64,000 bases of DNA, from positions 1 through 64,000 of the forward strand of contig CAVPHF010000014.1 in NCBI GenBank assembly GCA_963704155.1, in the 5' to 3' direction. This document shows positions 56,441 through 64,000 of this stretch, one piece after another. Position 1 is the stretch's first letter, and every line of letters starts with the position of its first letter. Below the pieces are notes generated by a model, which worked only from the letters and a program-made list of their open reading frames with translations, was not told the DNA's origin and made no database searches. The position numbers and the translations under genes were made by a program. The stretch comes from Thiohalocapsa sp963704155 (GTDB taxonomy: Bacteria; Pseudomonadota; Gammaproteobacteria; Chromatiales; Chromatiaceae).

Positions 56441-56941
56441 TCAATGTGGCTTGTCGGCACCCCCGCCCTGGGCCTGCTCTGCCAGTTTCTGGGCGTAGAT
56501 GCTGTCGAAGTTGATGTGCTGCAGCACCAGATTCGGGAAGCCGCCCTTGGCCACGAGATCGGTCACCGCTTGACGGGCATAGGGGAACAGAATGCTCGGG
56601 CAGTAAACGTAGAACAGGGGCCCAAGTTCCTGTTGCTCGAAGCCCTTTGCGCTGACGATGCCGGCCTGTTGTATCTCGATCAAATAGGCCGTGGTCTCGC
56701 CCACCTTTGCCGTGACCGTTACCGTCAGCACGATCTCGTTGGTGTCCTCGGCCAGCGGATTCAGCTTGATGTCGAGGTGCAGTGACGTCTCGGGCTTCCA
56801 CTCGCCGCGAAAGATCTCCGGCGCATTCGGCGACTCGAACGAGAGGTCTTTTACATAGACGCTACGCAGCATGAACTGGCGCTCGGCGCTCTCGGTTGCG
56901 GCGCCCTGCTGTTTCTCTTGCGAGCTTTTCTCTTCGGACAT
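56441..56941 (-). CDS. secB: preprotein export chaperone SecB
   Basis: 166 residues with the SecB core: VYVKDLSFESPNAPEIFRGE, YLIEIQQAGIVSAKGFEQQE and CPSILFPYARQAVTDLVAKG, ending in a flexible Gly/His-containing tail. The tetramer keeps preproteins unfolded and hands them to SecA. Confidence 0.97.
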   Translation of the reverse strand: MSEEKSSQEKQQGAATESAERQFMLRSVYVKDLSFESPNAPEIFRGEWKPETSLHLDIKLNPLAEDTNEIVLTVTVTAKVGETTAYLIEIQQAGIVSAKGFEQQELGPLFYVYCPSILFPYARQAVTDLVAKGGFPNLVLQHINFDSIYAQKLAEQAQGGGADKPH

Positions 56942-57056
56942 GATGTTGCTGCCTGGATTGCGTTGAGGGGATGAAGGGGTTTGGCCAACGCTGCCCCGTC
57001 TGGTCCGCTCCCGGATTCTTGCGGGAGCCGTCCTAGATTGGCCGACGCGCGCAGAC

Positions 57057-57482
57057 TCAGCGCTTCTTGCGCGTCAGCGGCAGGCTCGCGCTTTCCCAGC
57101 CCATGACGCCGCCCTTGAGGTTGTAGACCTCCGGGAAACCGGCCTTGCGCAGCACCTGGCAGGCGCCCTGTGATTGTCCGCCGGAGCGGCAGGTGATGAT
57201 GATCGGTTTGTCCTTGTACTTGCCGAGTGCGGCGGTCTGGTTCTTGAAACCGTTGATTGGAATATTGACGGCGTTCAGGATATGTCCTTTCGCAAAGTCT
57301 GCCGCCGGCCGGACGTCGACCACGGCTGCATCCTTCTGATTGATCAGCGCGGTTGCGCCCACCGGGTCGACCGAACCCTTGTCGCCCATAATGAGATTGT
57401 AGGTAAGCAGCCCCAGCACCATCCCTAGGGCCATGAACAGGATCCAGTGGTTGCCGAGGAATTCGATCAATTGCGCCTGCAT
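57057..57482 (-). CDS. membrane-anchored rhodanese-like protein
   Basis: 141 residues. An N-terminal helix (FLGNHWILFMALGMVLGLLT) anchors the protein, followed by one rhodanese domain (AALINQKDAAVVDVRPAADF) with the active-site loop ITCRSGGQSQGACQ containing Cys. Similar proteins (YibN type) carry sulfane sulfur and sit beside secB. An ArsR regulator with persulfide-sensor cysteines is encoded just upstream. The gap 57483-57827 has no convincing gene. Confidence 0.92.
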   Translation of the reverse strand: MQAQLIEFLGNHWILFMALGMVLGLLTYNLIMGDKGSVDPVGATALINQKDAAVVDVRPAADFAKGHILNAVNIPINGFKNQTAALGKYKDKPIIITCRSGGQSQGACQVLRKAGFPEVYNLKGGVMGWESASLPLTRKKR

Positions 57483-57827
57483 CGTGGCTGCTCTTTAGGG
57501 TGCTTTGGCGGAACGTTGAGCGGCTGACCGGCCAGCGCCGTTGCCGCGGAGTGTCGAAGAGCGCGCAAGTATAAAGACGGTGCGCCGTTGCGTCACCCCG
57601 CGCAGCCCGGCCGGCAGAGCCGGACCAGAGCGCAAACACGCCCATGTGCAGCATGCGCGGGACACACCTGCCGCGGCAGTGGCCTCGCCGGGAGCACGCT
57701 GCCGAGCCTTAGGCGCGCTGGAGCCTCTGGTCGATCTGATCAGCCGGTTGGGGGCCTGCGGGAGCGCATCCGCAGACAGTTCGCCTCGGATTGGAGCCCT
57801 GTTAAGGATACTGGCATCACCGCGGCC

Positions 57828-58196
57828 TCATCGGCCGTGGTGACAGAATACCTCTCGCATCATGCCGATAAGCCTAAGCGTGCGCGAGTCACCGACCCGG
57901 TAATAGACGCGGTTGGCGTCCTTGCGGGAGGCGAGGATGCCCTTGTCGCGCAGAATCGCCAGGTGCTGAGAGATGTTGCTCTGCGAGGTACCGACGTGCT
58001 CGACGATATCCTGTACGCTGACCTCCTCGTCGCCGAGGGTACATAGAATCTTTAGCCGCAGCGGGTGCGACATGGCCTTCAGCGACCGGGAAGCGCGTTC
58101 GATGTCCTCATCGTCGGCGAACAGCTCGACCTGGGGTTCGTCCAGGCCGGCGCCGTTAAGGGCGGGAGTCTCCAAAGAAAAGCTTTCTGCGGTCAT
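57828..58196 (-). CDS. ArsR-family regulator with SqrR/BigR-type cysteine pair
   Basis: 122 residues with a winged helix: SHPLRLKILCTLGDEEVSVQ, DIVEHVGTSQSNISQHLAIL and RDKGILASRKDANRVYYRVG. Cys52 (in helix KILC) and Cys118 (in FCHH near the C-terminus) are 66 residues apart, the spacing of the persulfide-sensing pair in SqrR and BigR. The metal ligands of ArsR/SmtB are not evident. It is likely a repressor that responds to sulfane sulfur. It is divergent from envC and next to a rhodanese. A GC hairpin near 57818-57840 may terminate it. Confidence 0.88.
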   Translation of the reverse strand: MTAESFSLETPALNGAGLDEPQVELFADDEDIERASRSLKAMSHPLRLKILCTLGDEEVSVQDIVEHVGTSQSNISQHLAILRDKGILASRKDANRVYYRVGDSRTLRLIGMMREVFCHHGR

Positions 58197-58263
58197 GATC
58201 GGATTCTATATCATCTCATCACCATACGATAATAAACTTTTTATTTTCGGAGGCTCGAGGCCG

Positions 58264-59535
58264 TTGAATCGCGATGCCGTCCCGGTTCGCGTCGGAAGTT
58301 GCCGCCAATCGCGACATAGGTCGCGGCTGCCAGGCCATTGCCTGCTGGCATGCCTGCTGTTGGTCGCTATGCCGTGGACGGCGTCGAGCGCGGACAAAGA
58401 TGCCGAGGTCAGCCAGGATACCGGGGCCGGTGCTGCGATCGAGGCGGAAATGGCGGCGCATGAACAGGCGCTGGGCTCGATCGAACGACGCCTCGAGCAG
58501 CTGCAACGCGAACTGGGCGACCGTGAGCAATACCGCGAGGCGCTCTATCAGGAACTCGAACGCAGCGAGCGCGATATCGCCTCACTGGCACTGGCCGGGC
58601 GCCAACTGCGTGCGATGGTGGCCGAGCAGCACCGCGCCATCGATGAACTGGAAGCCCGGCTCGCGCAAACGCGCGTCGATCTGGGAGCGGCGCGCGCCGC
58701 CCTGGCCGAACTGCTACGCTCAGCTTACGTCATGGGTGGCGGCGACCGCCTGCGCATGCTGCTCAATCACGAAGACCTGACGCGGACCGACAGGGTTTTC
58801 GGCTATTATCGATGCATTGGCCGCGCGCGCGCGGCGCGCGTCGAAGAGGTCGGTCGTCTGGACGAGGAACTCTCCAGGCTGCGTGAAAAAGAACAGATCG
58901 AGGCGCAACGGCTGCAGCGGTTGGCCGATCGTCAGGATCAGACGCGCCAGCGGCTGGCCGACGCGCAGCAGGCGCGCGCAGCGATCGCCGCTGACCTCGA
59001 CGGTGCCATCGCCGAGGGTCGAGACAGGTTTGCGGCGCTTGACGCCGACGCGCAAGCCCTGCGCACGCTGATCGAACGGCTACGTCGTCGCGCGCAGATC
59101 GCCGATGAGATCGAACTCAGTCAGGAGGGTATCGTCGCGCGCAAGGGCGCGCTCGCGTGGCCCGTTCCCAATGCCACCCTGCTCAGTCGCTTTCGCGGCG
59201 CCGTCAGCGGCCAGGACCTGCACGCCGACGGCGTGCTGATCGCCGCTGAGGAGGGCAGCGAGGTCCAGGCAGTGCATCACGGTCGCGTTGTCTACGCCGA
59301 CTGGCTGCGCGGCTTTGGATTGCTGCTGGTAATCGACCACGGTGAGGGCTACATGACCCTGTATGGGCATAATCAAACGTTGCTCAAGGAGGTCGGCGAG
59401 TGGGTGGCCACGGGCGATGTCATTGCCCTCACCGGTGCCAGCGGCGGCAGCGGCAACCTCGGGCTATACTTTGCGCTCAGGCGCCAAGGGGCACCGCTGG
59501 ATCCGGAGCAGTGGTGCCTTCGGCGCCAGGGTTGA
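58264..59535 (+). CDS. envC: EnvC-like murein hydrolase activator (degenerate LytM)
   Basis: 423 residues if begun at TTG 58264, which has GGAGG about 12 nt upstream. ATG 58195 is in frame but overlaps the divergent regulator. A signal peptide (LLACLLLVAMPWTASSA) leads to a long coiled coil (ERRLEQLQRELGDREQYREA onward). The LytM domain ends in LLVIDHGEGYMTLYGHN and LTGASGGSGNLGLYFALRRQ. The first zinc motif reads LHADGVLIAA without the usual Asp, so it is an activator of amidases at the septum. Confidence 0.9.
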   Translation: MNRDAVPVRVGSCRQSRHRSRLPGHCLLACLLLVAMPWTASSADKDAEVSQDTGAGAAIEAEMAAHEQALGSIERRLEQLQRELGDREQYREALYQELERSERDIASLALAGRQLRAMVAEQHRAIDELEARLAQTRVDLGAARAALAELLRSAYVMGGGDRLRMLLNHEDLTRTDRVFGYYRCIGRARAARVEEVGRLDEELSRLREKEQIEAQRLQRLADRQDQTRQRLADAQQARAAIAADLDGAIAEGRDRFAALDADAQALRTLIERLRRRAQIADEIELSQEGIVARKGALAWPVPNATLLSRFRGAVSGQDLHADGVLIAAEEGSEVQAVHHGRVVYADWLRGFGLLLVIDHGEGYMTLYGHNQTLLKEVGEWVATGDVIALTGASGGSGNLGLYFALRRQGAPLDPEQWCLRRQG

Positions 59536-59760
59536 TGGCGCGGCTTGCCCTGAAACAAAGGCGCCAAAGTACGCGGCGGCGCGCTGCCATGACCCTTTGC
59601 GCAACGACTGGACAGAAGGTGCCCAAGGAACGCCGCGCCCTCGAGCCCCTCTAAACCGCCACGGACGCCGGCGTGAGATTGCGGCGAGCCGCCGTTCGCC
59701 GACCCGACCAAACCACTGGACTACAGAGGGTACGCCCGAGATCCAATGCCAGAGCCAACC

Positions 59761-61332
59761 ATGAACCTCCGCCAGATTTCACTGCTGCCGCTTGCGCTTG
59801 CCGTTGTGCTTTCTATGACTGCCGCGGCGGACGATGCAACGCCGGCAGCAGGTCCACCGGGGTCCCCGCCACCGCTCGAGAACCCCGGCCAGCCCGCGTT
59901 TGAGCCCTATCAGCCGCCGGCGCCGGTCGCGCCGCCCGACGCAGGACTGGATGCGCCGGAGTCCGCTGAGGCGGCGCCGCTCGCGGTCGACGATGCGGAC
60001 GGCGAACTCGACGAGGAGCAGTCGGCCGAGACCGAGGGCGGGCCGGAGATCAACCCGGACACCGCACAGCAGACCGAACAGGCCGAGCGCCTGCCGCTGG
60101 ACGACCTGCGCGTGTTCGCGGAAGTCTTCGGCCGCATCAAGAGCGACTACGTCGAGGATGTGGACGACCGCGCACTGCTCGCTAGTGCAATCCGCGGCAT
60201 GCTGGGAGGTCTCGATCCGCACTCCGCCTACCTCGACCCGGACGAGTACCGCGACCTGCGTGTCGGCACCACCGGCGAATTCGGCGGCCTTGGCATCGAG
60301 GTCGGCATGGAAGACGGGTTCGTCAAGGTGGTCGCGCCCATCGACGACACCCCTGCCCAGCGTGCCGGTATGCAGGCTGGCGACCTGATCGTGCGCATCG
60401 ACGGCAAACCGATCAAAGGCATGGGCTTGAACGAGGCGGTCAAGCTCATGCGCGGCAAGCCCGGCACCAGCATCGAGCTGATCGTCGTTCGCGAGGGTGA
60501 GGGCGCACCGCTGACCATCAGCATCGAGCGCGACATCATCAAGGTCGCGAGCGTTAAGAGCCGCTTACTGGAGCCGGGCTATGGTTATCTGCGCGTCTCC
60601 AATTTCCAGGCCCGCACCACCGAAGACCTGCTGAAGGCGGTGGCCGAGCTGAAGCAGGAGAACGACGGCGTCCTGGAAGGCGTTGTGCTCGATCTGCGCA
60701 ACAATCCCGGCGGTGTGCTGAACGCCGCGGTCGGCGTCAGCGACGCCTTTTTGGACCGGGGCCTGATCGTCTACACCAAGGGCCGCGTCGAAGACTCCAA
60801 GCTCGAGTTCAAGGCCGGTCCCGACGACATCCTGGACGCGGCGCCGATGGTTGTGCTGGTCAATGGCGGCAGCGCATCGGCGTCGGAGATCGTCGCCGGC
60901 GCCCTCCAGGATCAGGGGCGCGCCATCGTCATGGGCAGCAAGACCTTCGGCAAGGGCTCGGTGCAGACCATCGTGCCGGTTGACCAGCGTACCGCGCTGA
61001 AGCTGACCACGGCGCGCTACTACACGCCGTCCGGACGTTCGATCCAGGCACTGGGTATCGAGCCCGATATCGAGCTGGCCCGCGCCAGCGTCACCCTTGC
61101 CGAGGATAGCGCGGTCAGGGACCTGAAAGAGGCGGATCTGATGCGGCATTTGGATGATCCGGCCGAGGTCGACGACGGCGCCGAAGGCGACGATGCCAAC
61201 GGGTCGCTGGCGGCGGAGGACTATCAACTGTCCGAGGCGCTAAACGTGCTGAAGGGCTTGAGCATCTACAACAAGTCCGCCGCGCGCGCGGCGCCGACGG
61301 TCTCTTCGACGTCATCGGCTGATGCCCGCTAA
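59761..61332 (+). CDS. ctpA: carboxyl-terminal processing protease, S41A (CtpA-type)
   Basis: 523 residues from ATG 59761 with signal peptide LLPLALAVVLSMTAAADD and a Pro/Glu-rich linker of about 90 residues. The PDZ domain has AQRAGMQAGDLIVRIDGKPI. The S41 core shows VVLDLRNNPGGVLNAAVGVS, catalytic Ser in VNGGSASASEIVAGALQDQG and Lys in GSKTFGKGSVQTIVPV. It is periplasmic and often works on peptidoglycan hydrolases, matching the upstream envC. A short C-terminal acidic tail ends the protein. Confidence 0.96.
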   Translation: MNLRQISLLPLALAVVLSMTAAADDATPAAGPPGSPPPLENPGQPAFEPYQPPAPVAPPDAGLDAPESAEAAPLAVDDADGELDEEQSAETEGGPEINPDTAQQTEQAERLPLDDLRVFAEVFGRIKSDYVEDVDDRALLASAIRGMLGGLDPHSAYLDPDEYRDLRVGTTGEFGGLGIEVGMEDGFVKVVAPIDDTPAQRAGMQAGDLIVRIDGKPIKGMGLNEAVKLMRGKPGTSIELIVVREGEGAPLTISIERDIIKVASVKSRLLEPGYGYLRVSNFQARTTEDLLKAVAELKQENDGVLEGVVLDLRNNPGGVLNAAVGVSDAFLDRGLIVYTKGRVEDSKLEFKAGPDDILDAAPMVVLVNGGSASASEIVAGALQDQGRAIVMGSKTFGKGSVQTIVPVDQRTALKLTTARYYTPSGRSIQALGIEPDIELARASVTLAEDSAVRDLKEADLMRHLDDPAEVDDGAEGDDANGSLAAEDYQLSEALNVLKGLSIYNKSAARAAPTVSSTSSADAR

Positions 61333-61456
61333 CGCCCGCTGACCAACGACCCGAGTGCTCGGGTGCTCGGGTGCTCAACGGCTGCATGAAGGCAGAGTAA
61401 TCCGCCGAGGGCGCTAAATCTTTGAACGCTTTCCTAGACGGCATCAGGAGGATGGT

Positions 61457-62008
61457 ATGCCAAACGTGCTAGTGCCCCTGGCCGAGGGCTGCGAAGAGCT
61501 CGAGGCCGTCACTATCATCGACCTACTGCGGCGCGCCGAGATCGAGGTCACCACCGCTGGGCTCGATACCGGGCCGGTCAGGTGCAGCCGCGGCACCCTG
61601 TTGCTGCCCGATACCCTGCTCGACCAGGTGATGGATCAAGACTTCGACATGATCGTGCTGCCCGGCGGCTTGCCCGGAGCAACCCATCTCGACGCCGACC
61701 CGCGCATACATCAGCTGCTGAGAAGACAAGCGGAACAGGGCCGCTACAACGCCGCGATCTGCGCCGCGCCGAAGGTCTTGGCGAATGCCGGACTGCTCGA
61801 CGGGTTCCGCGCCACCAGCTATCCGGGCGCGCTCAGCGCTGACGTATTCCCTTCCGTGCAGGTGCTCGACGCAGCGGTCGTGGTCGACGGCAAACTAGTC
61901 ACGTCACGCGGACCCGGCACCGCAATGGACTTCGCGTTGGAGCTGATTGAGGTCTTGTCTGGCAGGGACCGCCGTGTTGACGTTGAAACCAAGCTCATGC
62001 GTGCATAG
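61457..62008 (+). CDS. DJ-1/PfpI family protein (YajL-like)
   Basis: 183 residues from ATG 61457, with GGAGG about 9 nt upstream. LVPLAEGCEELEAVTIIDLL carries the conserved Glu. The nucleophile-elbow Cys lies in YNAAICAAPKVLANAGLLDG. TSRGPGTAMDFALELIEVLS is the C-terminal signature. YajL/DJ-1 proteins protect against oxidative and carbonyl stress. The gene lies alone between ctpA and the polysaccharide genes. Confidence 0.93.
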   Translation: MPNVLVPLAEGCEELEAVTIIDLLRRAEIEVTTAGLDTGPVRCSRGTLLLPDTLLDQVMDQDFDMIVLPGGLPGATHLDADPRIHQLLRRQAEQGRYNAAICAAPKVLANAGLLDGFRATSYPGALSADVFPSVQVLDAAVVVDGKLVTSRGPGTAMDFALELIEVLSGRDRRVDVETKLMRA

Positions 62009-62054
62009 CGCCAGCCGATAAGCCCTGGCGGATACGCCCGCGGCCTTGGCGAAC

Positions 62055-63248
62055 ATGTCCATAGTCAATGCGGCAAGCCCCGCCTGGATTGCCATTGCCG
62101 CGGGTGGCGCCACGGCCTTCGCGATCAGCGCCTGGCTGACGCTAAAACTGAGCCGCAACGATATCGCCTGGCTGCACATCCTCGACCTACCAAACGAACG
62201 CTCGCTGCACGGCCGACCGGTGCCGCGCACCGGCGGCGTGGCGGTGATCGCAGGTATCCTGCTCGGTACCGCGGTGGCATCGTCCGGCGCCGCGCTGCTG
62301 GTCGCTGCCGCGCCGGATGTCGGTGGATCGATGCAACCCGAGAGCAGCGGCCTAATGCCGCTTGTTTGGATTCTGCCGGCGCTCTTGCTGGTAGGCGCCG
62401 TCTCGCTGCTGGACGACCGCCGCCATGTGCCCCAGCGCTGGCGCCTGGCAGCCCACCTGGGCGCCGCGCTGCTGCTGATCGCGGGCGGTCTACAATGGAC
62501 GCATGTCGGACTGCCTGGCCTCGACGCCGTCTTGCCGCTCTGGGTCGCCTGGCTGCTGACCGCTCTCTATTGCGTTTGGATGATCAATCTTTATAACTTC
62601 ATGGACGGCATGGATGGTTTTGCCGGCGGTATGACGGTGTTTGGCTTCGGCGCACTGGCCGTGCTCGGCGCGCGCGGTGATGTCCCTGGGTTCGCCGCCG
62701 TCGCCGCGGTCATCGCCGCCGCCGCGCTCGGCTTTCTCACGCGCAACTTTCCGCCCGCGCGCATCTTCCTCGGCGATGTCGGCTCCTCGGTGCTCGGTCT
62801 GCTGGCGGCCGCCATGACGCTCTGGGGCGCCGGCCTCGGGCTCTTTCCGCTCTGGGTCGGCTGGCTCATCTTCGCGCCCTTCATCGTCGATGCCTCGTGG
62901 ACCCTGCTGCGCCGCATCGTCAATCGCGAGCCGTTCTGGCTGGCGCATCGCTCGCATCATTACCAGCGGCTGGTACTGTCGGGCTGGTCGCACCGGCGCA
63001 CCCTGCTCTGGTCTTATGTGCTGATGGCCGCCACCGCGCTCAGCGCCATCGCGGCGGTTGGCATGACGTTAACCGACCAATGGACGCTGTTGTTCGGATG
63101 GGCCGGCGTTTACGCGCTCGTCCATGTGCGCGTTGGCCTCAGCGAGCGTGCCGCGGGCGCCGGAAACGGTGCGAAGAGCGGGTCCCCGAGGTCCCCCGCG
63201 CATCCCCCGCCAGCAGGCCATCCAACCGATTCAGGATCGGACCGGTGA
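62055..63248 (+). CDS. MraY/WecA-like glycosyl-1-phosphate transferase (GT4)
   Basis: 397 residues from ATG 62055 with about ten membrane helices. Motifs of the family are visible: LLDDRRHVPQRWRLAAHLGA, MINLYNFMDGMDGFAGGMTV, PPARIFLGDVGSSVLGLLAA and AHRSHHYQRLVLSGW. It should transfer a sugar-1-phosphate to undecaprenyl phosphate, starting O-antigen or exopolysaccharide. The Pro/Ser-rich cytosolic tail is longer than usual. Its stop overlaps the next gene (GTGA). Confidence 0.93.
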   Translation: MSIVNAASPAWIAIAAGGATAFAISAWLTLKLSRNDIAWLHILDLPNERSLHGRPVPRTGGVAVIAGILLGTAVASSGAALLVAAAPDVGGSMQPESSGLMPLVWILPALLLVGAVSLLDDRRHVPQRWRLAAHLGAALLLIAGGLQWTHVGLPGLDAVLPLWVAWLLTALYCVWMINLYNFMDGMDGFAGGMTVFGFGALAVLGARGDVPGFAAVAAVIAAAALGFLTRNFPPARIFLGDVGSSVLGLLAAAMTLWGAGLGLFPLWVGWLIFAPFIVDASWTLLRRIVNREPFWLAHRSHHYQRLVLSGWSHRRTLLWSYVLMAATALSAIAAVGMTLTDQWTLLFGWAGVYALVHVRVGLSERAAGAGNGAKSGSPRSPAHPPPAGHPTDSGSDR

Positions 63249-64000
63249 GGCGATCCGTAAGGCCCCTGTTCGACCGGCTGCGCTCGCGCACGGCCGCCTT
63301 TCTGCACGATCTGTTGATGGTCCCGGCCGCCTGGATGCTGGCCTATTGGACTCGCTTCAACCTGCAGCAGATCCCGTCCGACTACCTCGGTACGGCCCTA
63401 CAGATGCTGCCGGTGGTCATGCTGGTGTGCGGGGCGGTCTACTGGGGCTTCGGCCTCTATCGTGGTGTCTGGCGTTTTGCGTCACTAACGGACCTGACGC
63501 GCATCACCAAGGCGGTCAGCGTGGCCACGCTGCTGGCCATGCTGGCGGTGTTTGCTGTCAATCGGCTCGAGGACGTGCCGCGCTCGGTGCCGCCGCTGTT
63601 CCTGCTGTTTCAGCTCGCGCTGCTGTCAGGGCCGCGCCTGCTCTACCGCTGGTTCAAGGATCACCGTCTGGCATTGCGTTCCGGCGTGCGCGTGCTCATC
63701 GTCGGCGCCAGCGGTGCCGGCGAGACGCTGGCGCGGGAAATGCGCCGCGACCCCGCCCGCACCTATTACCCGGTCGCCTTCGTCGATGACGCGCCGCGCC
63801 GCCAGGGCGGCGACATCCACGGCATCCCGGTCAAGGGCACGACGGCCCAGATCCCGGAGGTGGTCGCCGATATGGGCGTCGATCTCATCATGCTGGCCGT
63901 CCCGGGCGCGTCGGCTGCCGAAATGCAGCGTCTGGTCAGGCTCTGCGAGCGCAGCGGAAAGGACTTTCGCACCGTACCACAGCTTCAGAATCTGGTCTCC
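63245..64000 (+). CDS. WbpM/CapD/FlaA1-type nucleotide-sugar epimerase/dehydratase, cut by window
   Basis: From GTG 63245, 252 codons run open to the right edge. The N-terminal membrane domain has about four helices (LLMVPAAWMLAYWTRFNLQQ; LQMLPVVMLVCGAVYWGFGL) followed by YRGVWRFASLTDL. A CoA-binding-like Rossmann domain begins VRVLIVGASGAGETLAREMR. This is the N-terminal half of large UDP-GlcNAc C4,C6-dehydratases and epimerases for O-antigen sugars. The catalytic SDR domain lies beyond the window. Translationally coupled to the WecA-like gene. Confidence 0.88.
   Translation, partial: MRRSVRPLFDRLRSRTAAFLHDLLMVPAAWMLAYWTRFNLQQIPSDYLGTALQMLPVVMLVCGAVYWGFGLYRGVWRFASLTDLTRITKAVSVATLLAMLAVFAVNRLEDVPRSVPPLFLLFQLALLSGPRLLYRWFKDHRLALRSGVRVLIVGASGAGETLAREMRRDPARTYYPVAFVDDAPRRQGGDIHGIPVKGTTAQIPEVVADMGVDLIMLAVPGASAAEMQRLVRLCERSGKDFRTVPQLQNLVS

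Noticed and set aside
56433..56801. N-terminal extension of gpsA
   Set aside because: Overlaps secB on the same strand in another frame; GpsA similarity starts at ATG 56432.

Overview
This window spans the replication-origin region of a high-GC gammaproteobacterial chromosome and an accessory island joined to it. The order rpmH-rnpA-yidD-yidC-mnmE, dnaA-dnaN-recF-gyrB, mnmG-rsmG-parA-parB and the nine-gene atp operon, with tetrameric glyQ/glyS and glnA-ntrB-ntrC, fits Chromatiales (purple sulfur bacteria and relatives). That placement is inference; no phototrophy or sulfur-oxidation gene is in the window to confirm it.

1-7.7 kb is an integron-type gene cassette array without a visible integrase. 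Small minus-strand genes (a CsaA-like tRNA-binding protein, a two-TM protein, VOC and DinB-like remnants, vapBC, a parE module, a TPR protein, an exported glycine-rich protein) are each separated by imperfect inverted repeats of about 70-105 bp. Their ends resemble attC core sites (GTCGAAC/GTTCGAC or GCCTAAC/GTTAGGC). The array is broken by a complete IS3/IS407-group element, an IS110/IS1111-like transposase remnant beside an attC, and a probable ORF-less group II intron remnant lying inside another attC.

7.7-13.9 kb holds one minus-strand operon: brxF, a brxC/pglY-like DUF6079 gene, an OLD/AAA15-like ATPase and a DUF4276 (Toprim-like) gene. It looks like the first two genes of a type 3 BREX locus joined to an ATPase-plus-Toprim module, with the methylase, helicase and PglZ genes missing. 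The brxC and ATPase genes carry many single-base frameshifts but almost no other decay, so consensus errors must be excluded before calling them dead. The whole island starts directly downstream of glmS, the classic attTn7 position.

14-44 kb is core genome: glmS, glmU, atpCDGAHFEBI, parBA, rsmG and mnmG on the minus strand; a MoxR/DUF58/transglutaminase operon on the plus strand (transglutaminase gene frameshifted by one base); mnmE-yidC-yidD-rnpA-rpmH on the minus strand; then dnaA, a likely oriC with DnaA boxes and an AT-rich stretch, dnaN, recF and gyrB on the plus strand.

44-64 kb holds plsC, gmhB, glyS and glyQ (minus), then glnA and ntrB-ntrC (plus), with recognisable sigma-54 promoters and NtrC boxes in front of both units. 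After that come two small unknown genes, trmL, gpsA, secB, a membrane-anchored rhodanese and an ArsR-type regulator with the cysteine spacing of persulfide sensors, divergent from envC. The window ends with a ctpA-type protease, a DJ-1 family gene and the start of an envelope polysaccharide locus (WecA-like transferase and a truncated WbpM/CapD-like gene). No rRNA, tRNA or CRISPR was recognised.
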